NCBI GenBank assembly: GCA_016776905.1
Contig: JADHSM010000010.1
Span: forward strand, 1 to 64,000
Length of the DNA stretch: 64,000 nt
Direction: 5' to 3'
Origin: Planctomycetota bacterium
GTDB lineage: Bacteria; Planctomycetota; UBA8108; UBA1146
The number at the start of each line of letters is the position of its first letter. The first letter of the stretch is position 1. Shown here piece after piece: positions 14,707 to 24,292 of this stretch. Made by a program: the position numbers and the translations under genes. The notes beneath the pieces are model-generated. The model was not told the DNA's origin. It made no database searches and saw nothing but the letters and a program-made list of their open reading frames with translations.

Positions 14707-16869
14707 CTAATATAATGCCAGATCTCTGGCTGCTTGTGCCACATTCTCTGGTTGAGGAAGGATGACTTCCTCTAATTCTGGGGCATATGCAACAAAACAA
14801 TCCATAGCACCGACTCTTCTCACAGGCGCATCCAAATAATCAAAGAGCTCATCTTGGATTCTGGCTGCTAACTCTGCTCCGTATCCCCACGATAACGACT
14901 CTTCGTGAGCAATGAGGACCTTATGGTTTCTTTTGACCGACTCCTCAATGGAATTCCAGTCATAGGGAGCCAGTGTCCTAAGATCGAGAATTTCGACCTC
15001 TATTCCTTCTTCGGCAAGAGTCTTGGCCGCTGTCATGCATCGCTGAACGAGCGCACCATAGGTGACGATCGTCAATCGATCACCCTCGCGAACCCGGGCT
15101 GCTTTTCCAAACGGAATCATGAAATTAGATCCGGGATATGCCCCTTTGTTGTGAGTCTGACGGTAGAGATGTTTGTGCTCCAAGAAAATCACCGGATCGT
15201 CACAGCGCATTGCTGTTCTCAGCAATCCATTGGCATCCGTCGCATTACTGGGCATCACCACCCGCAAGCCGGGAATGTGAGTGAAAAGCGTCTCTGCAGA
15301 CTGACTGTGGTAAACCGCTCCACCTCGAAGGTAGCCTCCACTGGCCACTCGAATCACGACGGGGCATTTATCCGCGCCCGCAGATCTCCAGCGCATCAGT
15401 GCCAATTCTGAACGAATCTGATGGTAAGCAGGCCAGATATAATCGAGGAACTGAATTTCAACGACCGGCTTGAGTCCACGAACAGCCATTCCGATGGCCC
15501 GCCCCACGATATTGGCCTCTGCCAAAGGAGAGTTGTAGACGCGAGCCTCTCCGAATTCCCTTTGTAAGCCAAAGGTCGCTTTGAAAACGCCACCCTTGCC
15601 TTTGACCTCTGCCAACGCTTCGGGACGACTGGCATCTGCGACGTCTTCACCAAACATATGAATGGTAGGATTCCGACGCATCTCGTCCCTCATGGAAGCA
15701 TTGATGAGATCGACCATCGTGGTCGGCGTCGCACCCTCTTCAGCCTCCACTTTGGTTTCAAACTCTGACGAGGTGGGGTCAACTTCAGGTGAATAGAGAT
15801 GATCGAGTACGGTATCGCTCGAAGGTTGCCGACAAGCGACAGCGATGTCAGATGCTTCCCTGACAGCGGCTTTCACTTCTGTCCTAATACCCTCTAGAGT
15901 CTCCTCATCGGCCAGCCCATTCTCCAATAAGAACTTGGGGAAGGACAACAGAGGGTCTCTATCCGCCTCTTCTTCACGTTCTGCGCTAGTTCTGTAGAGT
16001 CTCTCATCATCCGACAAACTGTGACTGTAAGGGCGAACAACCTTGGCATGAATCAGGGTTGGACCATTGCCTCTTCGCATGTCAGCCACCACTTTGGTCA
16101 ACATGGCATGGCAAGCGATCGGATCACAGCCGTCGACTTCTCGGACATCCAGTCCGGGGAATCCCAGAACCAAATTAGAGATGGATCCACCAGGGGTATT
16201 CACCTCGACGGGAACACTGATGGCATAGCCATTGTCCTCGACGACAAACAGCACGGGTAATTCGAGATTACAGGCAGTACTCAGAGATTCCCAAAACTCA
16301 CCTTCACTCGTCGTTCCGTCTCCCACTGAAACGTGAACGATTTCGCCCTCGGACCAATCCGAAATGTGCTCTCTTAGAGACTCGTCTTCTTGACCTTTTT
16401 TCCAAGCCTCTGCAGTTCCCACTGCATGAAGGCATTGGCTTCCCGTACACGACGACTGATTGACGACATGTAAATGCTTCGCTCCCCAGTGGGACGGCAT
16501 TTGTCGACCCGCACCCGCAGGCTCATCATGAGCCGCTGTTCCCATCTTCAACATTTCTGTCGGAGTCAATCCGAGTTGAAGCATGAGGGCACGATCGCGG
16601 TAGTAAGGAAAAAACCAATCTTTTCCCGGATCCAGCACCCTGCCCAACACTGTGTTGATCGCTTCGTGACCACAGCCGTTGATCTGGAAGAAGATCTTCC
16701 CTTTGCCCTTTAATCGAATCTCTTCCTCATCGATTTCTCGACTGAGGAACATGTTTCTATAGATGTCGAGAAGATCGGGCTTCTCCAGTCCTTGAAGGTC
16801 CACTTTGGGCTCCTCTGCCTTCCTGGGGCGACCGGGGGATTTCTTGTTCTTTTTACTCTGCGTCGGCAT
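14707..16869 (-). CDS. 2-oxoacid dehydrogenase E1, alpha and beta subunits fused
   Basis: A 720-residue thiamine-diphosphate enzyme that decarboxylates 2-oxoacids and loads the acyl group on lipoyl-E2; most like branched-chain 2-oxoacid dehydrogenase. The alpha half (about 30-360) has the TPP/Mg motif [10 protein letters not shown] running to VVEDNGYA. The beta half (about 385-720) has [23 protein letters not shown] and the C-terminal [12 protein letters not shown]. The first 25 residues are highly basic and contain GRPRK, an AT-hook-like core. The ATG is preceded by GAGGA. It is divergent from lpd across 267 bases, which should hold both promoters. Substrate specificity (branched-chain versus pyruvate) is inferred, not proven. 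Confidence 0.88.
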   Translation of the reverse strand: MPTQSKKNKKSPGRPRKAEEPKVDLQGLEKPDLLDIYRNMFLSREIDEEEIRLKGKGKIFFQINGCGHEAINTVLGRVLDPGKDWFFPYYRDRALMLQLGLTPTEMLKMGTAAHDEPAGAGRQMPSHWGAKHLHVVNQSSCTGSQCLHAVGTAEAWKKGQEDESLREHISDWSEGEIVHVSVGDGTTSEGEFWESLSTACNLELPVLFVVEDNGYAISVPVEVNTPGGSISNLVLGFPGLDVREVDGCDPIACHAMLTKVVADMRRGNGPTLIHAKVVRPYSHSLSDDERLYRTSAEREEEADRDPLLSFPKFLLENGLADEETLEGIRTEVKAAVREASDIAVACRQPSSDTVLDHLYSPEVDPTSSEFETKVEAEEGATPTTMVDLINASMRDEMRRNPTIHMFGEDVADASRPEALAEVKGKGGVFKATFGLQREFGEARVYNSPLAEANIVGRAIGMAVRGLKPVVEIQFLDYIWPAYHQIRSELALMRWRSAGADKCPVVIRVASGGYLRGGAVYHSQSAETLFTHIPGLRVVMPSNATDANGLLRTAMRCDDPVIFLEHKHLYRQTHNKGAYPGSNFMIPFGKAARVREGDRLTIVTYGALVQRCMTAAKTLAEEGIEVEILDLRTLAPYDWNSIEESVKRNHKVLIAHEESLSWGYGAELAARIQDELFDYLDAPVRRVGAMDCFVAYAPELEEVILPQPENVAQAARDLALY

Positions 16870-17136
16870 TGAGGGTCCTCACCACTTTCAGGGAGACCGG
16901 AAAGATAAAGCGAATGCCTCCTCAGTGGACATTCACGACCTGTTGGCATTCTAGGGTCCAAGCGGCGACCATTCAACGAGACCTGAAAGCTCTCTTCGCT
17001 GGATGAGCAGGGCACCTTCCGGGTATCGTCACAGCACCCGTGCCCGGATGTTGTCGATTCGTGAATCACACTCCTCAGAAGCACACTTGAGATTCGATGG
17101 ATTTATTTGCCCGAGATGGGGCAGAAAGGACCTGAA

Positions 17137-18552
17137 ATGGTCGAGAAGATCGGCAGTTTCGATGTTGCTGTCATAGGAGGCGGACCCGGTGGATATGTCG
17201 CGGCAATCCGTGCAGGACAACTAGGCCTGTCCACTATTCTGATCGAAAAGGACTCCCAACCCGGTGGGACCTGTCTTCACCGAGGTTGCATCCCCACTAA
17301 AGCCCTTCTTCAAAGTGCACACGTGATCGATGTCGCCCGAGAGTCCTCCTATTTCGGAGTGAACATTGAAAATCCTTCTGTCGATATGGACGGAGTCCTC
17401 TCCTTCCAGAAAAAAATCGTTCAGAAAAATGCCAAGGGCGTGGAATACCTTCTGAAGAAGAATGGAATCACCACGGTTCACGGGACTGGACGACTGGACG
17501 GTCTAAACTCGATCCGTGTCGTCATCGACGACAACACTGAAAAAACCGTCGAAGCAAAAAATATCATCTTGGCGACCGGCTCTGTGGCCGCACGTCCAGG
17601 TTTCCTCGACTGGTCTACCGACAAGATCATCACGAGCGACGAAGCTCTTCGACTCTCAAAAGTCCCCGGTAAAACGGTAGTTCTTGGAGCCGGAGCAGTG
17701 GGCTGCGAGTTCGCATCCATTCTCAATTCATTCGGTAGCGATGTCACACTGGTTGAAATGATGGATCGCCTATTGCCCATCGAGGATCACGAAAGCTCTT
17801 CAGAACTTCAGAGATCATTCAAGAAACACGGCATACGCAGTATGGTTTCCACCAAGTTGGAAAAAGCCACACCCACGTCTAACGGAGTGGATCTGGTTCT
17901 GACCGATGGAAATGGAAAAACCGAAGAGATCCAAGCCGATATTCTTCTTTGCGCTATAGGGCGTAAGCCTGTCACTGAGGGCCTCAAACTTGATCAGGTG
18001 GGCATCAAAACTGAACGTGGCTTCATTCCTGTGAACCCGGATCAGAGCACCACACGCCCCAATATTTTTGCCATCGGAGATATCGTTCACGGAACCCCGC
18101 AACTCGCTCATGTAGCCAGTGCGGAAGGGGTCATTGCTGTAGAGTCGATAGCAGGAATGCACACGCATCCCATCGTCAACGAACGCGTCCCCAATGCGAC
18201 CTACTGTCATCCCGAGGTGGCCAGTATTGGATTGACGGAAAATGCTGCCAAAGAAGCAGGTCATTCCATCAAAGTGTCGAAGTTCCCCCTGTCTGCTCTC
18301 GGAAAAGCAGGCATCGTCGGCAAGGCGATCCCAGGCTTCTTCAAAATCATCGCTGATGAAAAGTATGGAGAAATATTGGGAATCCATATCGTCGGACCTC
18401 ACGCCACAGATCTGATCAGTGAAGGTTGTGCGATTCTTGGACTTGAAGGAACTGCCGAAGATCTGGCACATATAATTCACCCACATCCCACTTTGGGTGA
18501 AGGAATGATGGAAGCAGCCCACGGTCTCGTCGGCGGCGCCATCCATATGTAG
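17137..18552 (+). CDS. lpdA: Dihydrolipoyl dehydrogenase (E3)
   Basis: A 471-residue FAD disulfide reductase that re-oxidises dihydrolipoamide on E2 and passes electrons to NAD. The FAD motif VIGGGPGGYVAA is at the N-terminus. The redox pair lies in GGTCLHRGCIPTK, the NAD-binding motif is VLGAGAVGCEFA, and the catalytic His-Glu is in HPHPTLGE near the C-terminus. I chose ATG 17137 because AAAGGA sits six bases before it; an upstream in-frame TTG at 17107 would place that site inside the gene. The stop overlaps the ribosome-binding site of the next gene, so the two are translated together. Confidence 0.95.
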   Translation: MVEKIGSFDVAVIGGGPGGYVAAIRAGQLGLSTILIEKDSQPGGTCLHRGCIPTKALLQSAHVIDVARESSYFGVNIENPSVDMDGVLSFQKKIVQKNAKGVEYLLKKNGITTVHGTGRLDGLNSIRVVIDDNTEKTVEAKNIILATGSVAARPGFLDWSTDKIITSDEALRLSKVPGKTVVLGAGAVGCEFASILNSFGSDVTLVEMMDRLLPIEDHESSSELQRSFKKHGIRSMVSTKLEKATPTSNGVDLVLTDGNGKTEEIQADILLCAIGRKPVTEGLKLDQVGIKTERGFIPVNPDQSTTRPNIFAIGDIVHGTPQLAHVASAEGVIAVESIAGMHTHPIVNERVPNATYCHPEVASIGLTENAAKEAGHSIKVSKFPLSALGKAGIVGKAIPGFFKIIADEKYGEILGIHIVGPHATDLISEGCAILGLEGTAEDLAHIIHPHPTLGEGMMEAAHGLVGGAIHM

Positions 18553-18561
18553 GAGAAAGCT

Positions 18562-19542
18562 TTGGCAGAAACCATCACATACCTTGAATCATTGCAAAGA
18601 GCGTTGCGTCAGGTCCTCAAAGAGGACCCGAAGGCATTCCTCATAGGCGAAGACATCGGTGCCTATGGTGGAGCGTTCAAATTGACGGATGGTTTCCTGA
18701 AGGAATTTGGTGAGGATCGAATCATCGACACCCCTATCGTTGAAACAGGACTCGTAGGAGCTGCGATCGGGGCGAGCATGGCCGGATTGAAACCGATCGT
18801 CGAAATGCAGTTCATCGATTTCATTTCATGCACGTTTAACCAATTGACCAATTTTGCCGCTACTTGTCATTTCAGATGGGGACAAAACGTCCCCATCGTC
18901 GTTCGAGGTCCATCCGGAGGAGGGGTTCATGCCGGCCCCTTTCATAGTCAGATGGTCGAATCTTTTTTCCTCAATACTCCGGGGATAAAAATAGTCGTTC
19001 CGGCAACTGTGACGGATGTCCATGGAATGCTTCTGGGTGCGGTGAAAGATCCGAATCCAGTATTATTCCTGGAACAAAAGGGACTCTATCGCACCCTTAA
19101 AGAAGAAGTCTCTGGAACTCCTGAAGCGATTCCACCCGGGGTCGCACGTCTCCACCGAGAAGGGGATCAGGTCAGCATCATCACATGGGGAGCCATGCTT
19201 CATCGCTGTGCTTCCGCGGCAAAAAGAGCCGAGGAGGAGGACGGCATCTCCTGTGAAATCCTCGACTTAAGATCTCTTTGCCCGCTAGATCTCGATGCGA
19301 TCTATTCCACCGTCAGAAAAACCGGAAAAGTTCTCGTGATCCATGAGGACAACCTCACCGGAGGGGCTGGAGCGGAGATCTCCGCACGGATCGTCGAACA
19401 CTGCTTTGAGGACCTCGACGCTCCTGTCAGGAGAGTGGCTGCCCTCGACGTCCCCATTCCGCTCGCCGCTGTTTTAGAAGATGCCTCCCTTCCCGACGAA
19501 AACAGAATTCTTGACGAAATTCGGGATCTCGCCCGCTGGTGA
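18562..19542 (+). CDS. 2-oxoacid dehydrogenase E1 component, beta subunit (stand-alone)
   Basis: A 326-residue E1 beta subunit (pyruvate/branched-chain type). Typical segments are LIGEDIGAYGGAFKLTDG, VEMQFIDFI, the Gly-rich GPSGGGVHAGPFHSQ, VIHEDNLTGGAG and the closing APVRRVAALD. The start is TTG after AGGAGAAA, nine bases past the lpd stop. No free-standing alpha subunit is encoded nearby, although a fused alpha-beta E1 lies on the other side of the divergent promoter region. Either its alpha partner is elsewhere in the genome or it works with the fused protein. The specific oxoacid cannot be told from sequence. Confidence 0.9.
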   Translation: MAETITYLESLQRALRQVLKEDPKAFLIGEDIGAYGGAFKLTDGFLKEFGEDRIIDTPIVETGLVGAAIGASMAGLKPIVEMQFIDFISCTFNQLTNFAATCHFRWGQNVPIVVRGPSGGGVHAGPFHSQMVESFFLNTPGIKIVVPATVTDVHGMLLGAVKDPNPVLFLEQKGLYRTLKEEVSGTPEAIPPGVARLHREGDQVSIITWGAMLHRCASAAKRAEEEDGISCEILDLRSLCPLDLDAIYSTVRKTGKVLVIHEDNLTGGAGAEISARIVEHCFEDLDAPVRRVAALDVPIPLAAVLEDASLPDENRILDEIRDLARW

Positions 19543-19759
19543 GCCTTAGTCTCTTCTTCGCCTTTTCTTGATCACTCCGTCCTGTTTCTCAGCAGGATTC
19601 CATGAATTTAACAGTCTCTGTCACCCAACTGCGGTGGTTGAAACCGGTGCCCCCGGGTATGATCACCCTTCGTGATGGAAGAGTGTGCCGTCACCAAAAT
19701 CGGGGCAATCTCGGGTTCCATACCCGCAAGCCCCCTGGTCCAGGAAGAAGTGATCAAAA

Positions 19760-21526
19760 ATGTCGACAGAAGTCCTGATGCCCCAAATGGGCGAATCCAT
19801 CGCCGAGGGCACCCTAACCCGCTGGTTCAAAAAGCCCGGCGATGTCATCAAGCGCGATGAACCTCTTTTCGAAATCTCGACAGATAAAGTCGATGCAGAA
19901 GTTCCCGCTCCCGCAGATGGAATTCTTGAAAAGATCATCGTCGAAGAAGGTGTGACCGTCGAAGTGAATACTGTCGTCGCCCTTCTCGGTAGCGGAAGTG
20001 CCGTCGCGAATGATGCGGCACCTGCGACTCCTGTCGCAGAGGAAACACCCGCCGCACCCGTGGCGACCCCTGCTCCGGTGGCAGAGACACCCGCGCCTGT
20101 TGCTGCACCTGTTGCTGCGCCTGTCGCTGCACCTGTCGCCGCACCTGCTGCGGCTCCTGTTGCTGCTTCGGGTGGAGATCTCACAGATGTTCCTATGCCC
20201 CAAATGGGAGAGTCCATCGCCGAGGGAACTCTGACGCGTTGGTTCAAAAAACCGGGAGACACCATCGAGCGCGATGAGCCTCTCTTCGAGATTTCCACTG
20301 ACAAGGTGGATGCAGAAGTACCTGCACCGGCCAGTGGTACTTTGGCAGAAATCCTTGTTGAAGAAGGCACGACTGTCGACGTCAATACGATTGTGGCACG
20401 CATCGGATCGGGTGTTGCTGCGGCGGCTCCTGCTGTTGCGACTCCTGTTGCAGCTCCTGCTGCTCCCGCTCCTGCTGCTCCCGCTCCTGTTGCGGCGCCT
20501 GCTGTTGCAGCGCCTGCTGCTCCAGCACCCGTTTCGGCAGCGACTGCAGTGAACGGAACGACAACCGGTTCAGGTCAAAAGGTCAGATCTTCTCCACTGG
20601 TCAGAAAGATTGCCAAAGACAACGGCATTGGCGACCTCTCCGTGATCTCAGGAACAGGAGCCGGAGGCCGAATCACCAAGAACGATATTCTAGGCTTCAT
20701 TGCTACAGGCGCAGCCTCGGCAACTCCTGTCAGTGCAGCACCCGCTGCTCCCAGATCAGTACCTGTGGCCGCTCCCTCTGCATCTGCTGCAGCGCCCTCT
20801 GCACTGCCTTCCCAGGGACTTCCCCGCGGAGGCAGTCGCGTCGAAAAAATGTCCGTCATGCGCAAGAAGATCGCAGAGCACATGGTGGAATCCCGCAGAA
20901 CTTCGGCACATGTTCACTCTGTGTTCGAAGCGGACATGACCGCCATTTCTCAAATGAGGCAGAAGTGGAAGAACGAGTTTATCTCTCGTAATGGCACAAA
21001 GTTGACCTTTATGCCCTTCTTCCTGAAAGCTTGTTGCGATGCATTGCGTCAGTTCCCGCATGTCAATTCCTCGATCGACGGAGATGACCTACTCCTGCAC
21101 AACGATGTCAATATCGGCATTGCCGTGGCATTGGAAAATGGACTGATCGTTCCCGTTGTGAAAAACGTTCAAGATATGAGTATCGCAGGGATTCAAAAAT
21201 CAGTCACTGACGTGGCCCACCGAGCCCGGAACAAACAGTTGCTTCCTGACGAAGTCGCTGGAGGAACATTCACGATAACGAATCCGGGTCAATTCGGAGG
21301 GCTCTTCGGCATTCCGATCATCAATCAGCCGCAGGTCGCGATTTTGGGTGTAGGCGGAATCATTAAACGTCCCGTCGTCGTAGACGGCGACAAGATCGCC
21401 ATTCGGGATATGCTCTACATGTGCCTCTCATACGATCACCGCATCGTCGATGGGGCTCTTGCGGATCATTTCATGTCACACGTAAAAAATACTCTCGAAA
21501 ACTTTGACGAATCTTCGATTGGTTAA
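19760..21526 (+). CDS. Dihydrolipoamide acyltransferase (E2) with two lipoyl domains
   Basis: A 588-residue core subunit of a 2-oxoacid dehydrogenase complex. It has two nearly identical lipoyl domains (about 1-77 and 142-218) with the modified lysines in STDKVDAE (Lys43 and Lys182). Each is followed by a long Pro/Ala/Val linker. The peripheral-subunit binding domain is at about 275-314 (SSPLVRKIAKDNGI onward). The catalytic domain starts near 360 and ends with YDHRIVDG, carrying His560 and Asp564. Branched-chain or succinyl specificity is not certain. A 217-base gap separates it from E1 beta; its 3' end lies 10 bases before lipB. Confidence 0.93.
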   Translation: MSTEVLMPQMGESIAEGTLTRWFKKPGDVIKRDEPLFEISTDKVDAEVPAPADGILEKIIVEEGVTVEVNTVVALLGSGSAVANDAAPATPVAEETPAAPVATPAPVAETPAPVAAPVAAPVAAPVAAPAAAPVAASGGDLTDVPMPQMGESIAEGTLTRWFKKPGDTIERDEPLFEISTDKVDAEVPAPASGTLAEILVEEGTTVDVNTIVARIGSGVAAAAPAVATPVAAPAAPAPAAPAPVAAPAVAAPAAPAPVSAATAVNGTTTGSGQKVRSSPLVRKIAKDNGIGDLSVISGTGAGGRITKNDILGFIATGAASATPVSAAPAAPRSVPVAAPSASAAAPSALPSQGLPRGGSRVEKMSVMRKKIAEHMVESRRTSAHVHSVFEADMTAISQMRQKWKNEFISRNGTKLTFMPFFLKACCDALRQFPHVNSSIDGDDLLLHNDVNIGIAVALENGLIVPVVKNVQDMSIAGIQKSVTDVAHRARNKQLLPDEVAGGTFTITNPGQFGGLFGIPIINQPQVAILGVGGIIKRPVVVDGDKIAIRDMLYMCLSYDHRIVDGALADHFMSHVKNTLENFDESSIG

Positions 21527-21536
21527 TGTCGCCGTG

Positions 21537-22220
21537 ATGAATTCTGCAGTGAAAACAGATTCTGATGTTGTCCTTGTCGAGTCTCCCGGCAGAGTTCCTT
21601 TCGCTGAAATTCACCAGCATATGCTGGACCTTCAAGCGGAACTTGGAACAGCCGTAGATTCAGACCTACAGCAAAGAGTCCTCCTCTTCGAACCGTCGCC
21701 AGTGGTGACTCTCGGAAGTGGAGCACAGGGCGAGAATTCAATCCTCGAAGAAGCGAAGCTCTCCCAACATGGTATCGACCGATACAGTGTCGACCGTGGC
21801 GGTGAAGCGACTTATCACGGACCAGGTCAACTTCTGGCCTACCCCGTGATTCAACTTCAAGAACATGAGCGAGATCTTCACGTACTTCTCAGGAACTTAG
21901 AGGAAGCGATTCTGCTGACCTTGGGTGACTGGAATATTGAAGGTCAACGAGATGAAGACAACACAGGAGTGTGGGTCGGGGATTCCAAAATTGCTTCCGT
22001 CGGACTCAGCGTCCGTCGTTGGGTAACCGGCCATGGGCTCGCCTTGTATGTCAGTGGAAATCAAGAACCGTTTCAGTGGATCATTCCCTGTGGGTTGAAG
22101 AACTGCAAAATCACGACTATGGAATCTTTATTGGGTTCTTCTGTAGAGATCCCCGCAGTGGAAGCTCGTCTCAAGTTCCACCTTTTGAATCTCCTCAACA
22201 GGACAGAGGTCTCCTCATGA
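21537..22220 (+). CDS. lipB: Lipoyl(octanoyl) transferase
   Basis: This enzyme moves the octanoyl group from acyl carrier protein to the lipoyl lysine of E2-type proteins. The family segment DRGGEATYHGPGQLLAYP is present, with the catalytic Lys in GDSKIASVGL and the catalytic Cys in IIPCGL. I chose ATG 21537 (227 residues), just after the E2 stop; an earlier in-frame TTG at 21504 would overlap E2. The ribosome-binding site is weak, so translation may be coupled to E2. Its stop overlaps the lipA start (ATGA), placing E2, lipB and lipA in one transcript. Confidence 0.93.
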   Translation: MNSAVKTDSDVVLVESPGRVPFAEIHQHMLDLQAELGTAVDSDLQQRVLLFEPSPVVTLGSGAQGENSILEEAKLSQHGIDRYSVDRGGEATYHGPGQLLAYPVIQLQEHERDLHVLLRNLEEAILLTLGDWNIEGQRDEDNTGVWVGDSKIASVGLSVRRWVTGHGLALYVSGNQEPFQWIIPCGLKNCKITTMESLLGSSVEIPAVEARLKFHLLNLLNRTEVSS

Positions 22221-23089
22221 GTCCCGTTGAATATCGCGGTAAAAAACCAAAACTTGAACGACCATCTTGGATCAAGGTTGCCGTCCCCGGAGACGACTCT
22301 CTCAAACGTGTCGGAGAGTTGATGAGTAAAGGTGGGCTTCACACTGTCTGCCAAGAAGCTCATTGCCCCAATATTTACGAATGTTGGCAGAGGGGAACAG
22401 CCACCTTCCTAATTCTTGGCGAAGTGTGCACACGTAAATGTGGTTTTTGTGCTGTCAGTAAGGGATCGCCCACTCCAGTCGACCCGGACGAACCCGGCGA
22501 GCTTGCAGAAGCGGCCGCTCGCCTCGACCTCAAGCATGTCGTCATTACAAGTGTTGACCGTGACGACCTCCCAGACGGAGGCGCAGGTCAATTCGCTAAA
22601 ACATTAGAAGCTCTTCGAGAGAAGTTGCCGAGTGCCACAACTGAAGTTTTGGTCCCTGACTTCCGACCCGATCCGGTTCTTGGACTCGAAATCGTCCTCA
22701 ATGCGAATCCTACGATATTTTCACATAACGTAGAAACAGTAAGGCGCCTCTACCCGGCAGCGCGGCCCGGCTCAAACTACGATCACTCCGTTTCTCTGCT
22801 CGCGAGTGCAGCTGAAAAAATTGGAGGAGATCGGGTCAAGTCGAGTCTCATTTTGGGACTGGGTGAGCAAGAGGACGAAGTGAAAGAAACGATTCAGGAT
22901 CTGTTCAATGCAGGTTCACGAAGAATCAATCTGGGGCAGTACCTCGCACCTTCTGATCGACATATTCCGGTGAAGCGATATTGGTCACCAGAAGAGTTCA
23001 ACGCTCTCGGAGACTTCGCTAGAGGGCTCGGATTCATCAAAGTGGAATCTGCTCCATTGGTTCGCTCCTCATATCACGCCGCAGTTTAA
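22217..23089 (+). CDS. lipA: Lipoyl synthase
   Basis: A 290-residue radical-SAM enzyme that inserts two sulfurs into the octanoyl chain. The auxiliary cluster cysteines are in CQEAHCPNIYEC, the radical-SAM cysteines in CTRKCGFC, and the family-end signature is VRSSYHA. The start is the ATG in the ATGA overlap with lipB. The product completes lipoylation of the E2 encoded just upstream. The stop codon lies inside a 14-bp tandem repeat. Confidence 0.96.
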   Translation: MSPVEYRGKKPKLERPSWIKVAVPGDDSLKRVGELMSKGGLHTVCQEAHCPNIYECWQRGTATFLILGEVCTRKCGFCAVSKGSPTPVDPDEPGELAEAAARLDLKHVVITSVDRDDLPDGGAGQFAKTLEALREKLPSATTEVLVPDFRPDPVLGLEIVLNANPTIFSHNVETVRRLYPAARPGSNYDHSVSLLASAAEKIGGDRVKSSLILGLGEQEDEVKETIQDLFNAGSRRINLGQYLAPSDRHIPVKRYWSPEEFNALGDFARGLGFIKVESAPLVRSSYHAAV

Positions 23090-23121
23090 TCAACGCAGTT
23101 TAATCAACGCAGTTTACCCAA
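23080..23121. repeat. 14-bp tandem repeat over the lipA stop codon
   Basis: CGCAGTTTAATCAA occurs twice exactly (23080-23107), then a third copy with CCC for AAT, and a decayed fourth. The first copy contains the last codons and stop of lipA, so the array arose by duplication of the gene's 3' end. Confidence 0.9.
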
Positions 23122-23206
23122 CGATGTTTGACCTCCCTCCTATCGGGTGGCAGTATTGATTCCTGATTCTTCCACAGAACTGGGCGGTGAAGAATCTCCA
23201 TGAAAT

Positions 23207-24292
23207 GTGATCGAAATGAATCCACGTATATTAACTTTCGATAACGAAAGTCCCGATTCCGCTTCGCTCCAACAAGCAGTGGATGAGATCGCAATCGGCA
23301 ACTTGATAATATTCCCCACAGAAACGGTCTATGGACTCGGTGCGATTCAAGGGGATCCAGAAGCCCGAGAGAAACTCGCTCAAGCAAAAGGACGTTCAGG
23401 AAACCAACCATTTACAGTTCACATCTCTGATATGAATCAGTTGAAACCACTGATCACTGAGATCCCCTCCGATATCCAAAAGTTGATAGATCACTTCTGG
23501 CCAGGCCCGATGACGATCATCATTCCCGACGGATCAAAATCGGGATTAGGGGTTCGTTTTCCCGCTCATGAGGTCACTCGAAAGCTATTGGACTTAACGG
23601 GGCCCCTGATTGCTTCCAGTGCTAATAAAAATGGGGAGCCTCCACCGTTGACTTGTGCAAACGCTGTGAACAGCATAGGGGAAGAGGTCAATGTCGCTCT
23701 CGATGGTGGCCCGTGCGTCATTGGCGAAGCCTCCACCATCGTCAAATTCGACGAGTCAGGGGACTTCCGGATTCTGAGAGAAGGACTTATCAGCTCAGAG
23801 AGCATCAGTAAAGCCTTGGGAAGAATCAATGTCCTCTTTGTCTGCACAGGGAATACGTGTCGTAGTCCCATGGCAGAAGCTCTATGCAAAAAGATGATTG
23901 CTAAAAAAGAAGGTATCTCAGTAAGCGAGTTACCAGCACATGGTTACAAGATTCATAGCGCAGCACTTTATTCCTCCGGAGGAGCAGCGAGCCGTCATGC
24001 ACAAACGGTCATGAAAGAAATGGGATCGGATGCTACCGAACACACTTCCCGTCAACTTCAGGTCTCCATGCTCGAATCCGCTGACCTAATTCTCGCATTA
24101 GCTCCCAATCACAGGGACACCATTTCTGTCGAATTCCAAGACGATCTAAATCTGCAGTCAAAACTCTTCATGATTGATGCTGTAGGAGTCTCTGATCCTG
24201 TAGGTAGGCCAATAGAAGCCTACAGAAACTGTGCTGAACAGATCAGCGCATCTATCGAAAAATACTGGTTAGAGAGGATTGTGAAACCATGA
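23207..24292 (+). CDS. Threonylcarbamoyl-AMP synthase (Sua5/YrdC) fused to low-molecular-weight phosphatase
   Basis: A 361-residue fusion (GTG 23207, or ATG 23216). Residues about 15-200 form a YrdC/Sua5 domain, which makes threonylcarbamoyl-AMP for the t6A modification of tRNA; typical segments are FPTETVYGLG, KGRSGNQPF, the SSAN loop at 137-140 and STIVKF. Residues about 207-361 form a low-molecular-weight tyrosine/arginine phosphatase domain with the loop VCTGNTCRSPMAEAL (nucleophile Cys213, Arg219) and an Asp-Pro near the end as likely general acid. The Sua5 C-terminal domain is absent and the phosphatase takes its place. It overlaps rpiB by four bases. Confidence 0.92.
   Translation: MIEMNPRILTFDNESPDSASLQQAVDEIAIGNLIIFPTETVYGLGAIQGDPEAREKLAQAKGRSGNQPFTVHISDMNQLKPLITEIPSDIQKLIDHFWPGPMTIIIPDGSKSGLGVRFPAHEVTRKLLDLTGPLIASSANKNGEPPPLTCANAVNSIGEEVNVALDGGPCVIGEASTIVKFDESGDFRILREGLISSESISKALGRINVLFVCTGNTCRSPMAEALCKKMIAKKEGISVSELPAHGYKIHSAALYSSGGAASRHAQTVMKEMGSDATEHTSRQLQVSMLESADLILALAPNHRDTISVEFQDDLNLQSKLFMIDAVGVSDPVGRPIEAYRNCAEQISASIEKYWLERIVKP

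Noticed and set aside
17815-18546. 243-codon minus-strand frame opposite lpd
   Set aside because: The opposite strand encodes a full dihydrolipoyl dehydrogenase; the frame is a by-product of codon usage.
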